NCBI GenBank assembly: GCA_021613535.1 | Contig: CP075496.1 | Coordinates: 8,122,001 to 8,186,000, forward strand | Reading direction: 5' to 3' | DNA from: Adineta vaga | Lineage: Eukaryota; Rotifera | DNA: 64,000 bases | Part shown: positions 40,838-53,499 of the stretch, one piece after another | Position numbering within the stretch: position 1 is the first letter of the stretch | How the letters are laid out: every line of letters starts with the position of its first letter | Translations under genes and position numbers: made by a program | Notes under the pieces: model-generated | The model's input: only the letters and a program-made list of their open reading frames with translations | Database searches by the model: none | Told to the model about the DNA's origin: nothing

Positions 40838-42919
40838 TCATAGTTTTGATGAAACACGTTCAATACTTTCTTCAATTTGTAAAACATCATGATGTGTCGG
40901 TGGTAATGATTGTCGATAGATTGTTGCCGCTTTTTTCAAATATGATAATGCTTGTATATATGCACCTCGATTCTCATACACATACCCCATATTTTCCAAT
41001 GTTGATGCGATTGATGGATGTTGTGGAGGAAGAGCTTTTGTTTTGATTTTTAAAGCTAAATTATAATTTTCAATTGCAAGATCATGATGACCAAGACGTT
41101 CATAAACAGCACCAATATTATTATGTAAACCAGCAAGATCATGATGATTCGTCGATGGAAGTTTATCACGAATGGCTAAAGCTTTTTGAAATGATTCAAG
41201 TGCTTCACGATAATTCTTTTCACGTTTATAAACAACACCCATATTATTAAAACATCCAGCAACATTCGGATGATTTTTTCCGTACGCTCGTTTCCAAATA
41301 TTCAATGCTTTATTAAATGCATCTAAAGCTTTATCATGCTCACCTTTATGTTGATAAACAATACCAATACAATTATAACTTTGTGCTATACTTGGATCAT
41401 TTGATTTCATAATTTTTAATTTGATTTCTAATGATTTATGTAACCATTCAAGACTATTATCATAATCACCTTTGATTTCTCCAATTCGACCGAGATGATG
41501 ATAAGTTCGACTAATAATATCTTGATCATATGTAGAATTTTGTAATAAACGTTGATAACACTTTTCAGCTTCATCAGTTTTTCCCATTCGTCGTAAGGCA
41601 TTACCAAATGAAAGGAGATTTATATCCTGTTCTCCATATTGATGTTTAATATGATCAAATATTGTTTTGAAATGATGATCATCATCACTACATAAGGTTA
41701 AATGTATGATTGTAAGATGATTCTTCATTCGAGTCACACTATTTACACGAAAGATACTTCCCAAGGAAAATAAAATTCTTGGTTCTTCCGTTGTTTGACC
41801 ATATAGAGTAATATTTGCAAATGGTTTGATCTTTCCCAATCGATAATCGGCATCGATTTTGAAAAGAATTTTTCTAACTGTATCATTATCTGGTTCATAA
41901 TCATTGAAATAATTCAATGCATCATTACGATTAATAAATGCAGAGAGAAATTTATTAATAGAAATATATTTTTCAACGGATTCTTCGAAAATATCTAATT
42001 CATCTGCTGATATTAAATAAGTTCGATAAACACGTTTTAATACTGTCGATTGATATTGTTTTAATTGCCGAATAAGATCATGAATAAAGAATTGAAGTAT
42101 ATAGAGTAAATCAATATTCATCGAATTTAAAGATTTATTTAATAATTGATATAAAAATGAATCCAAATTATACCACCATAAAGCATTCGATGAAAGATAA
42201 CTATATTCAAATTCATGTAAAATTTTCATTTGCTCAGCATTATCACGATATTCATTTTTACATAAATCAATTAATTCTTTTTTATTTTCAATTATTTGTT
42301 CATCGGTTAATTCTGTATGTAAAAGAAAGTGTACTAATAATTGTGATTGAAGAAAATGTGTATTGATATTTAATGGTAAATTATTAGTAGCCTGATTAGC
42401 ATCGAAGATATTGAATTTCAAAGGTTCTTGTAACTTTTTTCGTTTCATATGATCAATTTTTAAATGTGTAATAACTTCATTAAAATCATTCTGAGCATAT
42501 CTTATCTAAATTGTTTTTCAATATAATAATGAAAAAGAAGAGAAATGATAAAGATATCATCAAACCTTTTTATATTGTTCAATCCATTCATAAGTTGCTT
42601 CATTGTCGGTAGAATAAACGTAAATGGATGTTATTCGTCGAAGATCATGTACACGTGAAGTAAGTTGTAAAGCAAATTTATCATTAGTTAATATAACAAG
42701 TCGATCATCTTTTGATAAAGATCGAATATATTGTTCACAATCATCAATATCATCGAAGAGTTTTAGATAATTTATAAGTGAACGAAGTTGTTGTTGAATT
42801 TCAACATTATCATGATTACTATTTGGCGATGATTCAAACCAAATTAATGTAAAAATTTCAAGATTTTCACCTAATGATGATAATAAGGACGGTCGATTTG
42901 ATGAGTCATTAGAGTCCAT
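40838..42919 (-). CDS. ART-fold / tetratricopeptide repeat protein (bdelloid-type)
   Basis: Minus strand, two exons (42919-42566 and 42505-40838), phase-0 intron of 60 bp; 673 aa. Residues 1-~140 match the N-terminal module usual in these proteins (FTLIWFESS, LRSLINYLKLFDDIDDCEQY, a response-regulator-like fold). Residues ~150-380 resemble an arginine-specific ADP-ribosyltransferase fold: SNALWWYNLDSFLYQLLN, VYRTYLISADE, INKFLSAFINRND, ILFSLGSIFRVNSV. The diagnostic R-S-E residues are altered: STS reads SAF, and the E-x-E loop reads EEPR. Residues ~385-660 are about six TPRs of kinesin-light-chain type (IAQSYNCIGIVYQHKGEHDK and so on). The enzyme is probably inactive, leaving a TPR scaffold. 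I recognise the architecture as one strongly expanded in bdelloid rotifers. Confidence 0.85.
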
Positions 42920-43875
42920 CTTTCAAGAATAAATATATGCAATAAGTAAACGTTCTTTTAGATTGTAAGTTTAGTTTTGATTTACCTTTATCAACGATCA
43001 TTTGAAAAGTACGCGTGCGTATGTGCATTACACCGGAACGATAAAATAAACAGAAAAAATACAGAAAAAGAAGATGATAAATATGTTTTTTTCCTAAACG
43101 ACAGAACAGAAAAATAACAGTAACTGATTGCATACGTCAAGAGGCAAATTTTCACCTAAGTATTAAGGTATAGATATTATCATAAGATACTATTTTCGAC
43201 CAGATATATAAAAGGATTTTATAATCAACTCGTCTATTGATTAATATGATAGAAACAAAATCACGAATGAAATAAAAACGTCATCAGATTGATTACGTGT
43301 GTACCGCCCACTAGCGTTTTCATATAAATTGAACAAACACAGATATTCTTCAGTAAAAATATGTATTCATATTAGGGTAAAACATTTGTCTATTTTCTCA
43401 CGAAAGAAAACAAAATTGTTTATATAAGATTATAATCTCATCTTGAAGACAAAAAGAAGAAGTATTTCGACTTCCATTTCGACAATAATACACTGACTAT
43501 TATCATTATCGAACAATTATCAACTAGTTGAAGTATATATAGTTCTTTATAACTATAGGGCACGATCGAATGCCTTAGGTTGTAAATGCAGATGTGTGCA
43601 CCCGTTGTGTTTTTTACTTTGATCTTGTTTATTTTTGCCTATTCTTTCATTGAGATTGTACATTTGACTATGATAAACAAATGACGTCTATATATGTGGG
43701 TGTGTGTGTGTGTGTATATTCAACACATCTTTAACCATTTGTCATTTAGCTAGAAGTACTCGTTCGAACTTGATTAATATTATTTGCTTTATTTTTCTTT
43801 TCATTTGTAGAAACATCGCAAAACACGCACAGATACAAGAAATTGGAATGTATATATAGTTTTCTCTATTTGTTT
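42920..43875. other. Intergenic, no gene seen
   Basis: About 0.95 kb between the ART/TPR start and the AP-2 stop codon. A (GT)n run of about 22 bp lies near 43697-43718. Nothing coding recognised. Confidence 0.5.
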
Positions 43876-46680
43876 CTATGAATTTTTTGTATGAAAAAGA
43901 TCTAAATCCTTCTTATTGTCATTCATTAATGTTGTTGTTCCTGTTATTGTTTTGTCAAATGTTTTATTCATTTCGGATAAATAATTTTGTAAAGCTGACA
44001 TGGCACCAACAATTGCTGGTGTACCAAAACCATGTGTAACCAAAGAAAAATGTGTTAAATGCTTTTGTATAGAAATATCCAGAACAGGCGCTAAACGACT
44101 ATTCGTTCCTAATGGTGAACGATCTTGAGATAATAAATCTGTAAATTCTTTTATTAATTGTCTAAAATGAAAGTCGATGAATTATGGAATACGAAAAAGT
44201 GGAATTTTAATTACTTTGCAGCCAGAATATTCTGTTTTCGTTTTGTAATTCCAGCTGGTTCATGTAGATGATGTGTTGCATGATATTGACGATTATTGTA
44301 TTCTGCACATTGACGAGCAGGAAATTCTTGATCACATACATAATGAAAATCACGAGCTAAATGAGCAGCTTCACCTTCAACAAGTGATGTTAACAAAGTC
44401 ACTGTTGCTGCTTTACGTCTTCCAGCTGGAAGATTAACACCTATTTTTTCAAGTTTTTCCCGTAAAATTCGTCCACCATTTTTAGATTTTGCTCTAAAAT
44501 AAGTCGAAAAAAGGTGCATAGAAGTAGCATAAAAATGAGAAAAACTATACCGTCGTAATATTCCTCCAAGTAACGAAGCATTAAGACATTCCGGTGGTGA
44601 AAGACGTCTTTGAACTTCAGATACGCATACTTTATATTTAGAATTTGAACTAAGTAATGATAATCGTCCTGGAACACTGCAAAAGACATCTGTTGGAGCG
44701 ATTGGGCCATTGCCAGTACCTAAGTTCAATTGAATACCTTCTTTTGAATCAACACGACGTGGATCTATAGATTAAAAAAAAACGACGAGAATTATTTTTT
44801 AATATTTTCTTCTACTATTTTAATTACATACCGCGTTGAAAAGATGCTCTGTAATGTTCAGACAAACCTGGAGGACCATTATCATCGAGGCCTGGAACCT
44901 AAAACAACCTTTATTAGGAAAATATGAGTAAAACTAGTTGAACTTACACGAAAGGCTGCTGTATTCGTCGGATCACTTCCCAATAAACCGTTACGATAAA
45001 GTTGTAAAGATTCTGGATCGAGTACCATTGCATGTCGTGTATAATATGAAGCAGCATATTCTGCATATGTACCATAGGGATGACTCAATGGTGCTGTTGT
45101 TTCATCAATGGCTGATGAACGTACGAGAGAATTATAAGATTGTGCTGTTTGATTACCGGTAAATGGTGGTGATGATGATGAAGACACATAATCAAAATTA
45201 TGCGAATGATTCGCTTGAATTTGCTCGAAAGGATGTTGATGATGAGAAACTGTGTGAAATGGTGGAGGAAAATATGGTGGTTGAAAATCAACACTACTCG
45301 TCGTAGATGAAACAGGAATCGATGATGTTGATGCTTGACTATTTGTTCGATTTGCACCTGTTGAAGCATTTGTGAAATTATTTGATCGATCCTAGAATAT
45401 AGATTCAATTATTTGTCCTTCATATATCTTTAAAAACGAATCTTCCTGATATTAGGAAAATATCTTAGTCTCTTTTTTTTTATTCATATATACACATTTA
45501 CTCCTATAACATCTGTATATAATGGATAAAAATATGATTTCTCTCTTATCTTTTGACTATATGTATGCAGGACACTATCCCTTTCGATAGCAAGCCAATT
45601 TACCTGCCAGGAATTTTCGGCAAGATGATGATGATGATGAAGGTGATGAAATGACATGAGACGACCGCTTGCGGATGTATTCGTACAATGTGTAATGCTA
45701 TGCAAACGCTGTTCGGATCAAATCGCAGGCAAGCAAGAAACAGAGCGAGAAAGAGAAAAAGAAATAATGTCAGTAGGAAAAATGGCTAATGGGTGTTCGA
45801 TGAATGTATGGATAGTGTTGTATGCCGTACCAGTTCCGATGTTTCTATTCGTCGTTATTGCTTCTACTGCCTTCAAGTAAAACGAAAGAGAATATGATAG
45901 AAAGAAGAAAAGGAGAAAAGGAGAGACAGAGACAGAGAGAAATATAAAGAAAATCGACTTTTTTTCCACGTTTTCTGCTGCTAGCATTATATAAATAATA
46001 ATAAAGACAAACTTTTCTCTCTCTCCCTCTTTTTTTCCTGCTTTTGTGTACATTGTTTCATTACTGTTGATGACTATCGACTTCTTTTTCTTTTTCTCTC
46101 CTTTTCATCTATTTGGATTGGTTACAACTAAGAAAAGAAAAATATACTTAAAAGCGGATTGGTTATGTCAATAAATGGATGAAAGATGAAATATAAGCAT
46201 ATAAAACAAAAATAGAAGTCAATTTTGTTAATCTTTGAAAAGATTTTTTTTCGCAAAAGAAAAGAAGGTTGAATACTTTGCTTTTTAATAAATTAGTATA
46301 AAAACTTTTTTTTGTACTGTTTATTCGATCACATTACTATTTCTTATATATAACAAATTAGCAAGATTGAATGATCGATGACTTAATCTTTAAAGAAAAT
46401 AGATTTTGTCTAATTTTTTGGAATAATATAAAGCTCGAGGTAAAATTACAGTTCCATTGAGTAGAGATAGCAACTACCGTTTATTGGTTATATCGTTGAT
46501 GGCGCTTGAGGGCAATGCCTGATATTATCACCATCATCATCATGATCATCATTGCCAGTCTTCATTGCTTAAATGGGTTATATCAACAAAATGCCTGAAC
46601 AGTATACGAGCATTCGATTCGAAACACTTGAACTAATAGGATGTTGATTCAAGTGTTTAGCTTACCTGATCCGCCGGCAT
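43876..46680 (-). CDS. TFAP2: AP-2 family transcription factor
   Basis: Minus strand, six coding exons: 46680-46666, 45391-44948, 44898-44832, 44764-44551, 44493-44215 and 44161-43876; 434 aa, the size of vertebrate TFAP2A. The N-terminal transactivation region keeps the [10 protein letters not shown] core (PPxY-like motif) amid His/Ser-rich sequence. The DNA-binding and helix-span-helix regions are near-identical to the animal family: [67 protein letters not shown] and THGFGTPAI. The factor binds GC-rich palindromes as a dimer and acts in ectoderm and neural development. The first exon is only five codons (MPADQ) before CAG|GTAAGC and a 1,274-bp intron; it fits in phase but is inferred. The rest is very secure. 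Confidence 0.93.
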
Positions 46681-46987
46681 CAATGTCGGCAAATAGCTAA
46701 CTTCTTTAACGTTAAAAATAAATTGAAACGCATTCGTTCGTTTCTTTTACTCATTTTCTACTTGACTTGTCAATAACGAAAAAAAAAGAAGAAGAAGAGA
46801 GACAAGAGAATATGTTCAAACATTTAGTGAGTAAGCAAGCGTAAGAAAATGAAACATATTCTCTCACTTAGCTATTTCGATGTATGAGAACAAAATCAAA
46901 AAAATGTTCTTTTCTTGTCTTACAATAAGGTCAATGCAGTTTTATTTCTATCTCACCATCGTCATCATCATCATTATTATTATTACA
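46681..46987. promoter_or_regulatory. Divergent promoter region, AP-2 / aquaporin
   Basis: 307 bp between the two inferred start codons. It contains an A/GA-rich block (46777-46810) and an ATTATTATTA run just before the aquaporin ATG. No defined motif can be assigned. Confidence 0.4.
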
Positions 46988-48609
46988 ATGACTTCTAGCA
47001 ATAATTTCATTAACGGAACAGCATGTCCGCCTCCTTTTTTTTTGATGAGACATCATCCAAGAATCAAAGATTTAATGTAACCCTGAGGCTTCAAGAATGC
47101 AATAGGCTTCTTCAACGTCTTTGACCGGCTGGAATTGTTCACACGGAAGCAGATATTTGTATAAGCGAATAGACAAGTATTCCGTGTAATCAATCGAAAA
47201 TGATGATCTCTAACAAAAGATTTAACTGATGATCAATATATCGATATGAAAAGATGTGTACATAGTAGAAAAGTAAATAATGTTCACATTTGATAATGAA
47301 TTTTGTCTTAAGCGCCGATTTTAATATGATAATTAATGTGGATAAACGCTTGGAAAAAACATGCATCGTATACGAATTTTTGAGTGAGTTTTGTTTCTTT
47401 GCACAGAATATTTGTTGGAAGTGATACATTTGATCTTTTCTTTTCTCATTTTGAAGAAATATTCGTGGTTCACCAGATGCACAACATAATAGAGAGAGTC
47501 TATTTATTACTGCTATTCGACCTATTATCGTTGAATTGGTAGAAATTCTTTTCTATTGACATATTGGAAAGTTTCGAGTTTAGGTGGGTACTTTCCTATT
47601 AGTTATGTTTAGTGTATGGGGCGGATGTAGTACAGGAAACAATCTCGTTCAAGGCGCTTTATGTTCTGGATGTACATTAATGGTACTTTTAGCAAGTTTT
47701 GGTTAGTTAAAGTCTTTGAACAATCAATAAAATTTTGATTGCATTCATTGTTAGGTCATATTAGGTAAATTCTAGGGAATTCGTATTATATTTGCTTGAG
47801 ATATGAATTATTTTCCAGTGGTACACATCTTAATCCATGTGTGACATTAGGTGTATTGATTGCTGGAGAAGTTAAATATTATTTAGCTTTCATTTATGTC
47901 ATAATGCAAGTCATTGGAGGTAGATTTTAGTTTGAATAAAAGTATTTTACTTTGGTCATTACAGGTATTGGAGCAGCTGGAATGGCACGTATATTGATTT
48001 CTTCAGAAGCATATGCAGTTTGTAATGGCGGTGCTACTTTATTAAATGATTTTAGTAAAACGAAATGGTGGCAGGTGAAATTACATTTAAGCATAAGATT
48101 GAAAGATTTTAAACATATAATTGTTTTCATCGATAGGGTTTAATTATTGAATTTTTTATTTCTTTTCTGTTGGTAACCGTTATTCTATTAGTAGCACTTG
48201 ATACAAAATCTAAAACAGGTTTAGCATCAATATTAATTGGATTTGCATTAGCTGGTAATATTCTTACAGCGTGTGTATAAGAGAACTGAATCGACTATGA
48301 ATGATGATCGTTTTCGTTTTTTTATAGAGGAGCCTATACGGGTGCAAGTATGAATCCAGCTCGATCGTTAGGTCCAGCTATTATAGCTAATGAATGGAAG
48401 AATCATTGTATCTATTGGATTGGACCTTTGTTAGGTGGTGCGATTGCTGGACTTATGTATCGGTAAGATGCGATAAAGTATAATGAATCAGATCTATTGA
48501 ATTGATTATTTATTTGATTAGTTTTATATGGGCACATCAAGATCGTCGATGGCCAAAACCGATAGAGAAAAGAACTAATGAAGCATCTAATGTTCCGTTT
48601 ACTGTATAG
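46988..48609 (+). CDS. Aquaporin (MIP family) with NPC in the first box
   Basis: Nine exons: 46988-47076, 47457-47538, 47584-47701, 47755-47764, 47819-47919, 47965-48074, 48137-48270, 48328-48462 and 48522-48609; 288 aa, normal for the family. Six membrane segments are visible. The first pore box reads [12 protein letters not shown], i.e. NPC instead of NPA, and the second, [14 protein letters not shown], is canonical. The Arg after the second NPA is retained, and [13 protein letters not shown] suggests an AQP4/AQP8-like water channel more than an aquaglyceroporin. The fourth exon is only 10 nt and supplies GHIS, which restores the otherwise missing family motif GHISGxHLNP, so it is real. The first exon is inferred by phase and is less certain. 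It ends 117 bp from the convergent amylase gene. Confidence 0.9.
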
Positions 48610-48726
48610 GTCTCTATATGCGAGTGTTCATTAAGTATACATTAGGAGAAGAGAAAAAAAACATCTTATTCAAATTTTTCCTATAAAATAAAAAACATAA
48701 CAAATATATATCTTCATTCGAAAGTA

Positions 48727-50442
48727 TTAATTTGATTCAATAATAATCGTTGAAAAACCTTGTAAATTGACTTGTCTATTAGTAATATTTTGTTTATCAT
48801 TATCTGTAGAGAAAATAATTTGATAATAATTGTCCGGAATAGGTATTCGTTGCATTCGATGACCAAGATTATGTGCAATAAGAACAGATTTACCATTATA
48901 TTCTCGTTCAAAGAGACATAAAGAACGAATACGTGTTGCTACATGTTTTAATAAACCAAAAAGTAATACATCAGATTGACAACGAGTTTGAATCAATTTT
49001 TTATAATGATTAACAAGTGAATTTGGATCAATCAATTGTTGATCAAGTGGCACACAACCATTGCTAACTTTTGTATATAAGGGTTCAAGCCATGTTGTTT
49101 GTCCTTGTGTTTGAGTAGTTGACCAAAGAAAAGGTTCTCGACGATATTTATCATGTGGTTTCATTCCTAACATACCTATTTCTTCTCCATAATAAATAAA
49201 AGGAAGACCAGGTAATGTTAAAAGTAATGCTGCTGCTAATTTTCCTTTCGATAAATTATTATTAAATACAGACATAACACGATTTTGATCATGATTCGAG
49301 AGGAATATTGCATCGAGAACTTGTCTATTCGTTTCTCTCTGATAAATATTCATGATTCGAATGTATGCATTTAATAATGATGAACCATTACCTTCATTTA
49401 ATATAGTTGAAATCAGTAGATCAGCTAGTTCAAAATTAAATACTGAATCAAGCGAACGAAGATAGGGTGCAATTTGATTTGATAAATCCCAAACTTCACC
49501 AATTAGATATACTGAAGGATTAATTTGAGATACTGCATGACGAAATTTAGTCCACCATGATATATTTGATTTGAGATGAGATGGTTTATAAAAATATTTA
49601 GCTGCATCAAGACGAAATCCATCGACACCTAATTCAAGCCATGTTTGACCAATACGACAGATTTCATCTTGAACACGTTCACAATCATAATTTAAATCCG
49701 GCATTCGTGGATCAAATATGGCATAATATGTATTTGTAGATAGTTTACTAGATTGGGTAGTAATTGTCGATGTTTCTTCATGCGTTGAAGATAATTTCGA
49801 TGTTATTCGATCATCTAAATAGATCTATTATATTCATATTCTCAATTGAAAACAATGAACAATCTTTTTTGATATCTTACCTTGATTTAAATCAATTGGT
49901 ATTTTTGATCGTTTTTCAAATTCTTCCCAATCGAAATGTTCACTTTCAGGACCTACATTATGCCATAATCCAGCAGCATTAATATCTGATGTATCAAAAG
50001 CACGTACGCCTAACTTTATCACTCGCTCACTATCTTTCCAAATATAATAATCTCGATACGAATTTGTTGAATCTAATTGAGCTTGTCGAAACCATGGATG
50101 ATCATAACTTGTATGATTAGCAACGAGATCTAGTACAACAAGTATACCACGTTGATGACATTCAGTAATTAAATGACGAAAATCATCAAGTGTTCCATAA
50201 TCTGGATGAACAGTCAAATAATCTTCGACATCATATTTATGATATGTTTTAGCTGGATGAATAGGCATTAACCATATTAATGTGATGCCTAAATCGGAAA
50301 GATAATCTAATTTTTGACGAAGACCATTTAAATCTCCGATACCATCTGAATTCGAATCGAAAAATGATTGAACAAATATTTCATAGCCAACGCCATGTAA
50401 ACATCGTTGTACTTGATCAGGTGTCAAACGTATTGAAGACAT
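48727..50442 (-). CDS. Bacterial-type alpha-amylase family protein (GH13)
   Basis: Minus strand, two exons (50442-49881 and 49814-48727), phase-1 intron of 66 bp; 549 aa. It is a GH13 (beta/alpha)8 hydrolase: YEIFVQSFFDSNSDGIGDLN with a Ca2+-binding DSNSDGIGD loop, LDLVANHTS, nucleophile Asp in DGFRLDAAKY, acid/base Glu in LIGEVW, the third carboxylate in LSNHDQNR, and LPGLPFIYYGEEIGM. There is no signal peptide, so it is predicted to be cytosolic. The nearest pattern I know is the bacterial AmyA/oligo-glucosidase subfamily with MPDLNY, not secreted animal amylase. This suggests acquisition from bacteria, followed by intron gain. Codon use looks like its neighbours, so the transfer would be old. 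Substrate probably maltodextrin or glycogen fragments. Confidence 0.9.
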
Positions 50443-50887
50443 TTTCTATCGATTGTAGCAATAAATATCTATGATGGTTACTAATTTTTGTATTTTATGA
50501 TCTTCTAAAATTAAAATAACATCGAGATTTTGTAGAATTCATGCTCATTGTAACAAATGAGTTTTGTTCTCAATCCATTTCGTTCTCATGTTGAGTGTTA
50601 AAAGAAAATGTATAATGAAAACTTTCCTTAACCATTCAATAAATTACTCAAAGGATGTCACTAGATTTAGGAAAGAAAATAACGTCTAGACATTGGTTTA
50701 AATTTATAGAAAAGAGAATTGTATTTCTTTTGCAAAATCACCGAGTATTTAAAGATAAATCTTTGCACATCTCTTTCGTTATAACAATTCAGCCAGGATT
50801 TTACTTATTTATTCCCATCAAATAAACAAAAATTTTCTTTTCTTTCACAATAATAATTTTAGATTTCAATAAAAATCGAATCATAGT
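50443..50887. other. Intergenic, no gene seen
   Basis: 445 bp between the amylase start and the CAP-gene stop, both on the minus strand. AT-rich; nothing recognised. Confidence 0.5.
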
Positions 50888-51523
50888 TTAACAATCAATA
50901 TTCGCAGCAAATTGATCCTTATAATTTCCTCGTGGGAAATACTTAGCTACAAAAAGTACACAATTATTGGTCGTATTACACACACCTAATCCAAATGATC
51001 GAGTACTTTTCCAAACAACTTGGGTGAAATGTAAAGCTGATTCCGGGTTTGTTGAATTATATTTTGGTTTCTCATTAAACCATGCAGACACTGGTGTTGC
51101 ACCTGAAATGTATACAAGGCAAAAGACACGATCATTCATTTTTATGAACTATTCTTTTTCTTAACAAACCATTATCACGAGCGAAGTCAAATGGACATTT
51201 TCTGTAACTAGTTTCACCGTGTTCAATTGTACCACTATGAGTCAATTCATCTTTGGAAGCTAATTTTTCACACCAGGATTGTGCTAAATCATCGAGTGTT
51301 TTATTTTGTTGTAAAGGTTCGGCTTTACATTGTGCACGAAATAGATTATGTTGTGCTAAAGCCTCTTGTCGATATCGTTCCAATGGAACACCTGAAGATC
51401 AGAACAGAAAAAACGAAAACTATTGAAATCTTTAACAAAAAAATCGATACTTTGAACTTGTTTACTACAAATTACGATGAATAGATAGATGAAAAGTACT
51501 GAGAAACAGTTGAATGTTGACAT
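50888..51523 (-). CDS. Secreted CAP/SCP domain protein
   Basis: Minus strand, three exons: 51523-51466, 51391-51170 and 51102-50888; 164 aa. A signal peptide (MSTFNCFSVLFIYLFIVICS) is followed by a single CAP domain: the N-terminal helix with AQHNLFRAQC, the LTHSGTIEHGET loop with candidate His/Glu of the CAP site, the family signature HFTQVVWKSTRSFGLGV, a C-x5-C pair and a terminal VAKYFPRGNY. It is short and lacks Cys-rich extensions, like GAPR-1/SCP-type proteins but with a secretion signal. CAP proteins bind lipids or sterols. I placed the first donor at 51465 (GTAAAC), which keeps the frame and gives a good cleavage context; an earlier GTAATT does not keep frame. Confidence 0.86.
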
Positions 51524-53171
51524 GATGTATTATCGATCGAATAAAACAAGTAAATGGTATGAATTTGTGTTTTATTTCGTTGTTAATATAGATACAGAAT
51601 CGAAATCAATCTGATATTAATTAAACGAGAAAAAGAAACTACTATTTGGTTTCTTTTCTTTTGTATTGGTTTGAAAACGGGTCATGTTTGTATTTTATAT
51701 ATCAGAATGAAATATATAACAGATGTGTGTTCTGAATATCTTGATTCTTACAAAACATATCTTCGTAGATTTAATTATAAACAAACAAAAATACTTTTCA
51801 GGAAAATCGAATTTCGAATATTAAGAACAGTACAGTTATTGAAGAAATAACTGGGTATCTTTACCGCCGAATATAGCTTTAACATAAGAGATTTAATTCT
51901 ATCTGTTAGAATTAATGATGCACAGAGAGCAAAAACAAATTATTTCAGACAATCACACAAAATACTCCTTTTTTGAAATCATTTATATTACGTTTAAAAC
52001 ATGCTACTGAAAGACATAAATATACGATAAAAAAATGTTAACATTATAAAGCATTCCTCTCTTCTTCTCTCGACAGTAGTTCGTATCATCTCGGTTTTTT
52101 TCCCATAATGTATAGATTACTTTCTAAAGTAACCATATATAAAGTTCAATAAAAAAAAGTAAAGAATTTAAATCACATGAACATTGATCGACAGTGCCAA
52201 TCACTAACTCTTTCAACACAATTAAATTTGTTCAACTATTACAAATTGTATCCTATAGAATCGAACAATATGATATACATTACCTTCAAAACAACAAAAA
52301 AAGTGTTTCACTTCATCAATCAATAATCACTAGACCAATGCGATATTCATCTATTTTCTTTTACTAAACCGACGATAGATTTTATATTTGATCATTTACG
52401 ATTGATTTGATTTCTCTTTTTCGAGAAAAAAAAATCAATCATTGCATAAGTATGTGTAAGACAGTTATTCTTAACATTTTTCAGTATAGAAAGTTCATTC
52501 ACGCATATCTAATCAAATTGAAGTTTATTTGAACATTTTCAATCGATATCGATGATCAGGTGTCAAATTTTCTCTCGTCTAATCTTTCTTATTTATGTTG
52601 TAAATGTCAATAGAAACCTAACTAATGATCTTGTAGAATAAGTCGAATGAAAAAGAACAGGAGGAGTTAAACTTTCTCAAACTAGGATCAAGTCACTTGA
52701 CGAACAGATTAAAGAATAAACATATGAACAGTTCCTTATTCATTATATTGAAATTATTGTTTATATATCTTTATTGACATAAGAGACCAATGAATATAAA
52801 CGAAAATGAGATGTATCAATGTAATCTTCCCTCGAGGCTTAAAAAAAGGAGAAGTAGAAGAAATAATAATAATAATCAATCATCTCCATTCATGATTACT
52901 ACCAGTCGTCATTGCTCTCCCTCTCTATCCATACTCTTCAAACCAATTACAACAGCCTGAAGCTGTGTGTCCAAATGCAATTTGATTACAGCCATACATA
53001 CATATCGTCACGTTCTGTGGCTCGCATCATCATCTTCATTTTATGTCTCTTTTTCTTCTCATTCCCCCCCCCTCTCCTCTTTTTTTTGCAAGATCATCGA
53101 CCATTGAATAGACCCGTAATTGGTGAGACGTTGAGCTGACTAATATGGACAGACAAACAACACATACACGC

Positions 53172-53196
53172 GTGTGTGTGTGTGTGTGTGTGTGTG
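53172..53196. repeat. (GT)n microsatellite
   Basis: 25 bp of perfect GT/TG repeat, upstream of the SoxB gene. Confidence 0.95.
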
Positions 53197-53470
53197 CGTC
53201 CGGGCTTTATGATTATTCTATTATTCTTGTTCTTCATTGAAGAAGAAGAAGCTAAAAAAACTAGAGAACTGTAATTTCTTTGTCGATGCTAAATAAGTCG
53301 CTTCCGCTGCTAGCCGTCTTCGATGCTTACTTCCGTTCGGTTCGTCGTCTTCATCATCTTATTCTTTTTCTTTTTTATAAACGAATTGCAATTTTTTTTC
53401 TCTGATCAAAAAAACGATCGGTACAAGTTAAATGAAAAGAATAATATTCTTTTCAAATGAAGAGTTAGTT

Positions 53471-53499
53471 AAAGAAAGAAAGAAAGAAAGAAAGAAAGA
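53471..53499. repeat. (AAAG)n microsatellite
   Basis: About seven AAAG units, upstream of the SoxB gene. Confidence 0.95.

Noticed and set aside
45484-46053. Open frames on both strands inside AP-2 intron 1
   Set aside because: They arise from His/Glu/Arg-coding simple repeats and have no phase-compatible junction to AP-2.
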